Shown here one piece after another: positions 1 through 10,111 of a stretch of DNA of 64,000 nt. Origin of the DNA: Prunella strophiata (lineage: Eukaryota > Chordata > Aves > Passeriformes > Prunellidae); the NCBI GenBank assembly GCA_036583965.1, contig JAZBQD010000027.1, forward strand, positions 9,587,187 to 9,651,186, given 5' to 3'. The number at the start of each line of letters is the position of its first letter. Position 1 is the first letter of the stretch. The notes below the pieces were generated by a model that did no database searches, had not been told where the DNA came from, and worked only from the letters and a program-made list of their open reading frames with translations. The position numbers and the translations under genes are program-made.

Positions 1-3000
1 CTAATCATTTATTGAGGTGGGGTTTTTTTCCATGTACCAAGATGCAGATTGTATTTTCATTATAATTATGTACTGCTTTTGCTTTCACAATCAACTGGTG
101 CCCTATTTTCCAGTGAGGTAAAAACCTCATTCAAGCAATGCATGAATTTGACAGGTTGGGTAGCTGCCTAGTGGGATTTTCCCTGAAGATGTAAATCAGA
201 AAGGACAGATGTGATATTTGCTTTTTTTCTTAATGGGTGAGTGACACATTTTCCTAGTTTGAGTGGTTATTATAAATATAACCTTTATTCATTTATTTCT
301 TTAGAATAGTCAGGTGAAGGTAAACTGAAATATATTTTACTGTGTCTCTATCCTAGATCTCTTAATTTGTAGCTGATTGCTGTGACTCCTGGGGATTTAT
401 GTAACCATTCCTGCAGCTGGACAGGGGAGAGAAAATAGTGGAAAGTTCATGGGTCAAGGTAAGGACAGGGAGAGATCACTCACCAGTTACTGTCTCAGGC
501 AAAACACGCTTGGGAAATTGGCTTAATTTATTACCAATCAAATCAGAGTAGGATAATGAGAAATAATGAGGCTGCAGGGGAATCTGTGCTCTGGAGCACC
601 TCCTCCCCCTCCATCACTGACCTGTGTCTGCACTGCTGTTCCTCCACATTCTCCCACTCCTCTCTGCAGCTGCAGGTTGTTGCAGCAGTTGTCCCCCTTA
701 GCTCTGTTGTCCCAGAGATGGCTGGCATTGCCTCCCTTGGAGCTTCTCACAGCAGCCACCCCTGTCAACCCCTACTACCAAACTTTGCCACACAAACCCA
801 GTGCACACACATTGTGCTCTCATATTATCTAGAATTAAAAAAAAAAGAAATATTCCCTCATGTTTGTGACAGATATTTGCAATTAAGTTTTCAGATAATA
901 GCATTTGTCTAGGATGAACAGGATTTTTTTTTTGGAATGTATAATACAAAGCTATGCATCAGACATTAATTCTATATATTATATCTTGGCATATCTAGGA
1001 TGTGATCTTCCATATTCAACATACAGAACCTCACCTTTACTAGATTTTGTACAACTTCTGAGGTAGTTATTTCAAAATTAACAACTGCATATTTATATTC
1101 AGATGCTTAGAAGAAAGAAATTGCCTCTTAACTTTTAAAGAATTATCACTTTGTTACAAAGTGAGCTTCTCAGTAGTTCTGAAAAACAGTATAAAAAGTT
1201 ACTAATTTTTAAAAGTACTATTTTCTTAACAAGTATTCCATCCTTTTTTATCAGGCCTTTGTTGAATATGTTATTGGATTGTCCAGCAAATCAATAAAGT
1301 TCAAAGAACAAAAGCAAGCATTTTATATCTCACAGCTATTGCAAAATGATGCCCTTTGGTTAGAAAAATCTGTTTGCAAAAGCTCCATGAAAGCAGCTTT
1401 TAGTAAGTGTTACACATCAAAATACAGTTATGTAAAGATTATGTTAAAATACTCAGGTTTATTGTATTAATAGTCTGAAAGAGGTATTGTATTAATAGTC
1501 TGAAATTTTCAGTGGGTCTGGTTTTCAGTATTACAGTACATGACAGTCTGCAAATATGTATTCTGATGTATATTGCTAGATAGAGGACTTAAAGCAGAAA
1601 TGTCTTGGTTCTAATTTGCAAAGGGTGAAATGAGGGAAGTGCAGAGTAGTGGAATGCAGCACACTTGGACAATTAACTCAGAAAGTGTTAGAGCTGTTAC
1701 TGTCTCCTTTTTTAAAAATACAATTTAATGGTAAGTACAAAAAGAATACTGAACAAGAAAATCAAAGAAATGGTTCTTGCTCATTAATATAGTAGCTCTA
1801 TTTTTAATCCTTGGAAAGAAAAAACAGGAGTTTGCCTTTAATGTAAAGTCAAACAAACTCTGCATTACCAATGGCTCTGTGCTGCACAGCCCTGGGTGGC
1901 TGCAGGAGAACAGGCTGTGAGTTGTTTGCAGTGTTCCTGAACAAGAGCTGAGCCTGTGGGAAGCAATTCTCACCACACCTAGTGATGAAAGGTTTGCTTC
2001 AATGTGAAATTTGGCTCTTTCACCTGAAACTTGAATCACTGTACGTATTATGGGGACACGTGTCTGAATTTAGAATGTTTCTGTGCAAGAAACTGTTTGA
2101 GCACAGATATGTGACTAAATCTATGTGAAGTCACTAAGGTTGCACTGTCCTCTGACACCAAGTCCAGTAGGTTTATGTTCCATCTTCCACAGCAACAGAT
2201 ATTTGAAGTATCTGCACTGATGAGTAAAACCAGTGTCTTTTGTCTAGAAAGGAAAAAAGTCTTCAATCTACACTTAATAAAACACCATAGCCTAAAATTG
2301 ATGTATTTCATCAAATTCACCTTTCAGAACAATAAGGCAGTTTTTTACATTTTAGAAGACTGAAGCAACAGTGAATGATTCAGGAAGACTAGTCTGAACA
2401 ATACTGGGTAAAAGGTCATGACATGAAATTAAAACCTAAGATTAATTCCTTTAAAATGAATAAGAGGGTTTATACATGCACAGAAAAAGCAATGATTCTG
2501 CATAAATTTAGGAAACTCAGAAAAATCCCTCCACTCCTTCTGTAATCCACTTAAAGGAATTTTCCTGTCCCATGGTTTGTTCTAAATGAAGAAAAAAAAA
2601 AAACAAACCAAGTAGCCATTTCAAATATTTGTATGCATATATAATCACATTTTGCAGATCTTGGTATATTCCTGGAGAGATTTTAATAATTCCACTAAAA
2701 TTTCTTCCTGCACATTTTATGACAAAATATTAAATTTTTTGCAAGTTTCCCACCATATTTCCCTAAGGAATGTGAACATCTCTTTCAGTCACAGAGGGAA
2801 AAGAAAAGCTCATTTGTGTTCCTTGGTGTTCTGTTTCCTCCTTGAAAACCTAGAAGGGAAATGCTCTGTTCTGTTTTCTGAAGGAGATGTGATGGATGAT
2901 CTGTCACAGGATATATGATAGCACAGGAAGCCAGTCTAACAGCAAAAACCCTCTCATGAACACATTTGTCTATTTTGGTAGATGAAATTGTGAAAGTTCA

Positions 3001-6000
3001 GCTTGCAGAGGTGCAGCTGTTTCTCCACTGCAGTGAGCAGCAAAACCACTTCCCTCAGAGGAAGAGTTTTGAGCTGCTGCTGCTGAAGTCAGTATTCAAA
3101 GCTAATTTATTAAATACACTTTTTGCATGAGGACTTAACAAAGAGTGCTGATAACCACACTGGCACTGACCAGTGGCTGCCACTATCTTGTTTTTTGAAA
3201 TACATCAATCTTAACTCAGAGGGTTTTTGATTCAATTTCAATCCAAGTCAATGTGCATTCTCAGAAATATAACCCATGTCAAATAGTAGCTACACCGACA
3301 ATAATTTTGGTCACAAATGAATAAAATACCATGAATATTACACTGAAGGAGTAAAATTATGCTTCTAATCCAGAGGAGGGCAATCTAGCCCTAAAAAAAA
3401 ACCCAAAACAAAAGCACAGCAAAAAACCCAACCCAAACCAGACTTTAAAACCTCCATCAAAACAACGAACTAGAAGAGTTCCCTGCTCTTCTTAGGTTGG
3501 CTATTTTTGTCTGACACACCAGCACTCATTTATACAGCAAAACATCTTTAGTTTTCCATACTTCAGAGGAAAACAGCATTGTTACAAGCCACTCTTTCTA
3601 TGGGAGAAGGAAACCAATCAATATCAGGAATAAAGTCTGCCACACTCTTCTTCATACCACAAAGAAACTTTAGTGCTTATTATTGTACCACTGAGATGTA
3701 ACTGATTCAAACTGATACCAAAAACCACCAACAGTGTTTCAGAGGTGTTTTTCTGAGCAACAAGTCCCAATGGCTGCTGGTCACCAGGTTGGACTGTGCT
3801 TTGTATTGTCTGTCAAATATTTAATTGTTATAAAAATCTCAGTTATTTTTAGGTTAATGAAGTAAAAATAGGGAAAACATAAGGATAGTAAGAATGGTAA
3901 ATGCATGAAACTATTACAAATTTGTTAATTCTCCATAAACTATTTTATTAGCTTGAAATGTACTTATAGCTTGTTGCTAAAACTGAATTTAAATTCAAGT
4001 CACTTTTAATTTCTTTTATTTTTCCTGTTCAGCTCTTGAATACTCACCCTACTGGTTATACTGAGGAAAAGAGTCTTTAATAAATGTTTAAAAATTAGGA
4101 TTTAGAGAACAACTTGCCTAAAAATGTAAAATGTGATACTTGAACTAGTAAATCTATCCAAGTATTTGCAATTACTTGTTTGACATTTGCAAGGGCTGAA
4201 ACTAAAAATGCCTTCACAATGCCTCAGGATCCAAGGCTGATCCATTCCTCACCATGTCTGGTCTTGTCCCAAGAGATGAGGTAAGTCAAACAGGTTCTCA
4301 AACTTCAATTTTATAAGACAGAGGCCATTATACTCCAGCCAGCAAGGGGAGGAATCTACTCACTGTGTATCTCAGTGTGCAGCTGTGGATCTCTGAGCTG
4401 GCCAAGAGAAAGAAAGTAATGCCCAGTCCAAGTCACTCCAAAATCACTGTAGTAGGAATGGATATTGCTAAATATTTGCACTCTGATTGATTCTTGCTTG
4501 AACATCTTGAATTCTCCACAACTTAAGAACTGCATTGTTTAAATAAAAATACTCAGTACTGAGGTTTACTTACAACTTTGTATATTTAGTACCAAAATAC
4601 CATTTGAAGAGAAACAAATTACAGAAATTGAAATGCAGTGGCCATCGTAATCTGTTTAATAAATTAAGACAAAATATTAAATATTTGTAGGAAATCAATA
4701 CCAAAAAATCAAGATATTTTACTTTAAATTGCAATGTACAAAGATAGATTTGATTCAAATCTGTATTTATCCTTCTAAGAGAATCAGCATTTTGTCTTTG
4801 TTACTAATATCAGCCATTACCTCTCTGTTAAATTACAGTTCAGTTTCAAAGTTCTGAAACATCAAATAAATTTGAACCAGAAGTAATTCTGTAACAAAAG
4901 AACAGATTTTAAACAAATTTCATTCTTTCATTGCATTAAACATCACAATACCTCTATCACATTCTAAGTCAGGTGTCTGCCTTAGTCAGAGATGAACAAA
5001 GCATGGAAAGCAACAAAGACTTGTTTGTACCAGCAAATGCAGTGAACAAACCCAGTGATCACACGCTCACTACTCTGTTTACAGGGAAGCAAACTTGTTA
5101 TCCTGAATTTGGATTACAATGAGTTAGTGTACAGACTGTGAGCAACTGTATCAAGCACTGAACAATGGTGAGGGCAACCTTGGTGGTGGAGTCTCCAAAA
5201 GCTTTGAAGAATCCCAACATAAAAAGAAAGGGCTCAGTTCTGCAAAGTGAGTATTTCTTCATCATGGTGTTGATATCATCAGAAGGAAATAAGTGCCTGT
5301 CCATTCACTGCAGTCTAGTAAAACAACTCCCACAAAATATTATTTTAATGTATTATATTACTTTAACGAGATCTGAGCCTCAAATTGCTCAAAGAGAAAT
5401 TAATTCCTGATTTCCAGGTGCATTGCAGCCTCTGAACAAATGTAACAGGACAAAGTCATGTAAAAAATGTTGTTTCTGTCTGAGCATGTTTTATCCAGCA
5501 ATATAAGTAATGACTGGCATTAATATTTCCCTTCCTTCTGTGCTTGTTTGCCTGTGCATGTGACAAGGCCTTGTGCCGTGGCTTTTACATGTTACAATCT
5601 TCCCCACACAGAAAGCACACCAGGAAACTGTGGCAGTAACTGGGGGGGTGTGCTGTGTGCTGGCACTGAAAAATACTTTTAACACAAATATGGTCTACCT
5701 TAGAAAAGGCCACAAGAATTGTCTTTTTCAGTCGCTTATCTCAATGTGAGTAAAACCTCCAATCATATGGATCCTTACTCAGCATCTTTCCAAATATTCC
5801 AGTTACCTGCTCTATAAATGGATAAATGCTTAAATGTGACCTAGGCAAGACTGCAAAGACTGGACATCTGTTCCCAAGGGAGGGTCATGACACAGGGCAA
5901 TAAAATGTATCTAAAAAAGTACCTGCCCCAAGTTTAGACAAAATCCAACTAAGGAGTACAATGACTGATTTTTTTTTTTTTTTTTTTCACACCTACAAAG

Positions 6001-6405
6001 AACAAAACCAGAACATTCAGAAAGAAAATTCTTGAGAACAAAAGTGATTTCTCTAACGAGCAGCATGGACTTTGAAGTTGCCAGGATGTCTAAACTACTC
6101 CCAACCAAAGGCATGATGGCACCTTCTGGACTGCCCCAAGGACACCCCAGACCAGCAGCAGCACATGAGCAGACCCAGCTGTCTGACAGACAGGTCTGTT
6201 CACAGAGCTCCCAGCTGCCCCCAGACTGCACAGCAGTGCTCCTCTCTCTGGGAAGCTTTGATGGCAATGTTTGCAGTGAGGCTGCTCGGATTTGCCACGC
6301 CTGTATCAGCATAACCATCCTCCTCCTCCTCCCCCTCGGCACCGGGAAAAGCCGGTGCTCATCAGTTACCCTTTGCTGCCCTCTGCCCTCCACGGAGCCG
6401 CTTTC
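1..6405. other. Intergenic stretch without a recognisable gene
   Basis: AT-rich DNA. I translated by eye for PRDX1, the expected tail-to-tail neighbour of MMACHC in mammals, and saw no peroxiredoxin-like exon. Several AATAAA words occur on the plus strand (for example near 1288, 2278, 3630 and 5902), but no coding exon leads into any of them. A consensus-like splice donor sits at 4281 (GAG before GTAAGT), with an ATG 26 bases upstream; nothing else supports an exon there. A T-run at about 5969-5988 is a plain homopolymer. The 3' UTR of MMACHC must lie at the right end of this stretch, but I found no convincing AATAAA on the minus strand close to the stop codon. Confidence 0.6.
1460..1505. repeat. 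Exact 21-bp direct duplication
   Basis: A 21-base word beginning TATTGTATTAATAG occurs at 1460-1480 and again, identically, at 1485-1505, separated by four bases (GAGG). This is a period-25 tandem duplication with no decay between copies, so it is probably recent. It lies in AT-rich non-coding DNA. Confidence 0.9.
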
Positions 6406-6718
6406 TCAGTGAAATGTGATTCTCTGGGCTTCCTGTGAGAGCCCCAGCAGCCGGAATCTCTCGGCTGGAGGAGTGGCAAAATAGGCTTTTTGCTCCTCCG
6501 AGTACCTTTCCTTCACTTCAATGATGTCCCTGTAGCGGCCGTCCTGCCAGTGGAAATTGAACTGCTCCAGCAGCTCGATCCTCTTCTCCTCCGTGCTCAC
6601 ACAGTCCACGGGGGCGGGCTGCTCCAGGACACGGCACCTGAATGGCTGGGAAGAGCAGGAGACCCCGGATAGCAAACCAGCCACCGTACTTGGGATGGAT
6701 GCAAACGCCAAAGATCTT
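6406..6718 (-). CDS. MMACHC: MMACHC terminal coding exon 4, frameshifted as sequenced
   Basis: After the acceptor TTCTTCCAG the frame gives [19 protein letters not shown] and [10 protein letters not shown] (to about 6632). From about 6628 onward the conserved protein continues one base out of frame as [18 protein letters not shown], through [12 protein letters not shown] and [11 protein letters not shown], to a TGA at 6406-6408. The distance between the conserved VP and DCV is eight residues in human and would also be eight here if one base of the TGTC at 6628-6631 were extra. Staying in the first frame gives an unrelated tail and an early stop near 6523. Both halves are otherwise clean, so a sequencing or assembly indel is likelier than an old pseudogene. 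Confidence 0.85.
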
Positions 6719-9700
6719 CTGGAAGAAAAAAAAAATATCTAGGCTGCCTCACTTTGTGTCTAATCAAGGCTAGAGGTCAAAGCATCAGATGCTTCTTTCT
6801 CTTCCAGCCTTCTCTTGGAGTGCTGTACAGAGCAGAAGGGAAAACTTTCCTGAAGTGTGGCTCCAAGCACTGCATTTCACTCCCATTTTCCTGTGCCCAC
6901 ACACACCTCCCTGGAATGTGGGGAGAGGTTCCTTTCTGAAAATCTGTTACAGAAATTAACCACAGAGCATTTTCCCCCTGCTCTATAATGCTCTAAGCAA
7001 CAGGTTTTCCTTTACACTGCTATTTATTCTTCTATCTAAGTAGGTTTAACAGATTAAGATATTTCTCTCCATGCACATCTTCCTACTACCCTGAAGAATC
7101 TTGGAAGCTTCCAGTTCTCACCTGAAACACTTTATGAACCTGTATGCACTCTGGACTTTGTAGTTTCCTGCAAGATGAACTAGTGACTAGTGAGCAAACA
7201 ATCATTGTACAGTTCAATGTTTGCAGTTCAGTGGTTCTTCCCAGACTGTGTTTCTGCCTCACCTTTTTCCCCCAAGGGTCAAGCTTCACATCCTTCCTTT
7301 GGTAGTAATATGCAGCTCCAGCAACGTGGGCAGCTGTCTGTGCCAGGAACTTGGGCTTTCGGCTCGGCAGCATCTCGTAGTCAAACATGACATCCACCCT
7401 CTGCTCAGGGAATTTCTGGGAAGATTTGAAAACATCAGCCCAGGCTCATGGAAAAAGCTTTGCCACTCCAGAGCTGCTGGATGGCAGCAAATCAGGCACA
7501 TGTGAAGCCTGCAGACTCCCACATCCTGCTGATGAATTCCATGGGCAGGTTAGAGGCTGTGGGCATTCAGCCTGTGCCTGCAGAGCTCCCTCACAGCTGT
7601 GAGATGTAATCCTGAGGCAGAACATGCAAGTAAAGCAGCCAAAGCCTGCTGATGCTCCTTCCTTCAGGAATAATGCTTCACCCTTCCAAAGAGCAGGGCA
7701 GGGGCCTGCAGGGCTTTGTCTGCTGCTCCACCCACCTGCTTATGTGCCACAACACCACATGGAATCCCTGTTTTGGCTTCTTACCTCCTTCACACGTGAC
7801 AAATGATGGGAAACACACTGATCCACGGGATCCCTGATTATTTTTAACCGTTCTTTGTTCACAAAAGGCTTGAGGGCCTTGTCGAACATGGACGGCGTGC
7901 TGAGGACCACGAAGGCCAGCGTGTCATCGGGGTAGGGGAGGTGGAAGGCTGGCTGCAGAACAGCATTGTACCACCCAACCTGGGCAAAGAAACACAAGCT
8001 TCCATCAGAACACAGCTCTGGTGGGCATGCAGGAATGTAAAAATGTGGAAATAACTGCAGCCCCCTTCATGTGCAGCCCAGATGGGCAACCTGCCCAGGG
8101 CCTTCCTTTCAAGCCAAGTTGTTTTGCCCACCAGGATTCAGAGTTTGGGGAAGCTGTGCTGTGAGCTGGGAGATAAGAATCACACAGCTCCAGTCTGCCC
8201 TTTATCCAGCTCTGCTCAGAAACCCAGAGGGAAGTATGAGCAATCAGTCTTGCCAATGCAAATCAGATTGGTTCAGATAAAACTTTTACAGGTTTGGTTT
8301 TTTTCCTCTTATCTTGGGTCAGAAAGGAACTGGTGCTTCTGTTTTGTGTGACAAGTTGCATGTTTTACTTCTTCTGCAGGAAACACTTGTGTGGAATGAA
8401 GGATGTGAAGCTCTTCCCCCCTAAAAACGTTTCTTACCAGCAGCATGTGGATTATGACACAGCCACATTTGGATATTTGATTCCAGGGCTGGACACAGTC
8501 CAGAAATGAGATATCAAGCCAGGGCAGCAGGAAGCATGACCAGGAGGACAGGGCTCAGACCTGCAGCTGCCAAGTGCAGGAGGAAATGGCCCAAATCCCC
8601 TGCACCCACTCCTAATGCCCTGCACAGTAACATCAGCCTTTTCATAGGTTATGACAGCTCCCTCTCCCCCAGGGTGCCACAAGGCCAGGTCTGACAGTCA
8701 GAGAGATGCTGAGTAATGGAACATTAACTTTGAAAATAAAACATACTGGTTATTCTAAATAATCAGTGAAATTATTTTGATAGTGACTCTGCAGCTGGCA
8801 GTGGCAGCCAGACTGCCCATCAGGAAACACAGAATGAAAATTCAGATTCACTATAAAGTTTTCATCCTTTATGAACCTCTAAGTTTAATCAGTTTTGTGG
8901 CTCTTAAGGTGCTGAATTGAGATTACAAGGAATCAGAGAGATATGAATCTAAGCTGTGCTGGTTTCCCAGTGAACATCAGTCAGTGCTCCAGGGTTGTCT
9001 GTGTCAGAATGAAATCTGGAGAGAGCCAGAAGGCTTAAAGGTTTCCCCTCTGGTAGCTGCAGTCTTTTCAGCTGGGTTCTGCCCCGAATTCTACTGATGT
9101 GTTTTAGGCAAGCAGCACTGAATTATCCAAGTTCTGGAGGCACTTATCTCATTACTTCTCTCACCACCTCATTGCCTTGTACTTTTTATGCAAACAAGAT
9201 CATAGCAGGAAATAAAAATACTTCAGGTGGCAGATACAACACTCCCCAAGGGAAAGGCACGTTTATCACAGATTGATTTGTATTCGATGCTGGAGATTGA
9301 TTTACTGCAGACTGTCCTGGGGCGGGCTAGGGAGGAGCCCCCGCATGTACAGCTGACCAGCGGCAGAGGCTGCAGGGGCAGAACAGAGGAGCGGGTGGGC
9401 TGGTCAGCGCTCCCGCAGCCAGGTGCTCCCACACTCCGATTAAAATTTAAGCTTGCCCAGAGGACTTTGCCGCCTGCGGGGGCAGATGTGTCACTGTGTA
9501 ACTCCCCGACCCCGCTCAGGGCCCGCACCAGGGGCCGGAGCAGCCGCGGTCACCTTGCCCCGCTGCGGTCACCTCGCCCCGCTGCGGTCACCTTGCCCGC
9601 TGCGGTCACCTGCCCGCTGCGGTCACCGTGCCCCGCTGGGTCACCTTGCCCCGCGCTCCGGGGCGGGCCGGCCGGACCCGCGCTGCGCACTGACCCGCAC

Positions 9701-9927
9701 TGACCCGCGCCGGCCACAAGCGGTGCTCCCGGCCCCTCTCGGCCGAGGGGCGCCCCGGGGCACCGACCCCCGGCCCCGCCGGCCCCGCGCAGCCCCGGGA
9801 TCCGCTCCCCGCTCTCAGTGACGTCGTTCCCGTGACGTCACGGTGACGTCATTACCTTGAAGGCGTGCGCCTCGAGGCCGAGCGGGCCCAGCGCGCTGCG
9901 GAGCTGCTCCGCCACGCGCCGCTCCAT
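6406..9927 (-). CDS. MMACHC: MMACHC, cobalamin trafficking and processing protein (4 coding exons)
   Basis: MMACHC binds incoming vitamin B12 in the cytosol, removes the upper axial ligand (reductive decyanation or glutathione-dependent dealkylation) and passes cobalamin on with MMADHC. Coding exons on the minus strand are 9856-9927, 7785-7979, 7263-7415 and 6406-6718, all joined in phase 0 at GT-AG sites. The product is about 243 residues after allowing for one extra base in exon 4; human MMACHC has 282, and the difference is mainly its poorly conserved proline-rich tail. Family landmarks are visible: GWYN and FHLPYP early, DPVDQCV, then [17 protein letters not shown] (His119 here corresponds to cobalamin-site His122 in human), [14 protein letters not shown] (Arg158 corresponds to Arg161) and [18 protein letters not shown]. 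The start is the ATG in a strong context (GCCGCCATGG), 24 residues before the first intron. Exon 4 changes reading frame at about 6628-6637, so the sequence as given cannot encode the full protein. Confidence 0.93.
7263..7415 (-). CDS. MMACHC: MMACHC coding exon 3 with cobalamin-site histidine
   Basis: It encodes 51 residues from [10 protein letters not shown] to DPWGKK, phase 0 at both ends, with acceptor TTCCCAG and donor GTGAGG. The segment [17 protein letters not shown] is nearly identical to human MMACHC. Its His is the residue equivalent to human His122, and the Arg after the Tyr triplet corresponds to Arg132. Confidence 0.95.
7785..7979 (-). CDS. MMACHC: MMACHC coding exon 2
   Basis: It encodes 65 residues, phase 0 at both ends, from VGWYNAV to HHLSRVKE. 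The acceptor is TTTGCCCAG and the donor GTAAGA. It contains the conserved [19 protein letters not shown] and DPVDQCV segments of the nitroreductase-like cobalamin-binding fold. Confidence 0.95.
9544..9653. repeat. GC-rich minisatellite of six 17-19 bp units
   Basis: Units of the form CTGCGGTCACCTTGCCCCG begin at about 9544, 9563, 9582, 9600, 9617 and 9636, with small length and base differences. Every unit keeps the core GGTCACC. The array lies in the first intron of MMACHC, about 200 bp inside the CpG island edge. It explains the proline- and arginine-rich open frames on both strands, which are not genes. Confidence 0.85.
9819..9851. promoter_or_regulatory. Triple CRE/ATF-like site cluster beside the MMACHC exon 1 donor
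   Basis: TGACGTCG at 9819-9826, TGACGTCA at 9833-9840 and TGACGTCA at 9844-9851 lie within 33 bases. The last two are perfect CRE palindromes bound by CREB/ATF family proteins. The splice donor of MMACHC exon 1 is at 9854-9855, four bases from the third site. Binding is inferred from the motif only. Confidence 0.7.
9856..9927 (-). CDS. MMACHC: MMACHC coding exon 1
   Basis: It encodes 24 residues starting [20 protein letters not shown] and ending AHAFK, then donor GTAATG. It matches the human N-terminus in spacing (human has 27 residues before the equivalent junction). The exon lies in the CpG island, and its donor site is immediately followed by a CRE palindrome. Confidence 0.9.
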
Positions 9928-10003
9928 GGCGGCGGCGGCGGCGCGCGGGGCACCACGGGAGCGGTAGTTCCGGCCCGGCGGGGACCCCCGGCGCGCATCC
10001 CCG

Positions 10004-10019
10004 CGTCTCCTAGGAGACG
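10004..10019. promoter_or_regulatory. Perfect 16-bp palindrome, X-box-like
   Basis: CGTCTCCTAGGAGACG is a perfect inverted repeat in the MMACHC promoter. Its outer GT..CC and GG..AC arms resemble an RFX-type X-box, but the usual AAC/GTT ends are not fully present, so the binding protein is uncertain. Confidence 0.45.
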
Positions 10020-10033
10020 GCGCGGCGCGCAAA

Positions 10034-10052
10034 GAACTGTGGGAGTTGTAGT
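10034..10052 (-). promoter_or_regulatory. ZNF143/THAP11-like site (minus orientation)
   Basis: Read on the minus strand the site is ACTACAACTCCCACAGTTC. The first 13 bases match the known ZNF143/THAP11 consensus ACTACAANTCCCAGMATGC exactly; the distal part is weaker. It lies about 110 bp upstream of the MMACHC ATG. Confidence 0.65.
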
Positions 10053-10092
10053 GCGCTGCGCCCTCCCCTCCGCGCCGGCGCCCCCGGAAGGG

Positions 10093-10111
10093 ACTCCATG
10101 TCCCAGCATGC
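10093..10111 (+). promoter_or_regulatory. ZNF143/THAP11-like site (plus orientation)
   Basis: The site ACTCCATGTCCCAGCATGC differs from the consensus ACTACAANTCCCAGMATGC at two positions and keeps the full TCCCAGCATGC half. It faces away from the companion site at 10034-10052, and the two lie about 40 bases apart. Confidence 0.65.

Noticed and set aside
4255..4281. ATG with short open frame ending at a consensus donor (MSGLVPRDE)
   Set aside because: An isolated donor match in AT-rich DNA with no downstream exon or conservation evidence.
6640..6711. N-terminal part of the 101-codon minus-strand frame ([16 protein letters not shown])
   Set aside because: This is a shadow of the [19 protein letters not shown] exon start read one base off. 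The conserved protein enters this frame only after about 6631.
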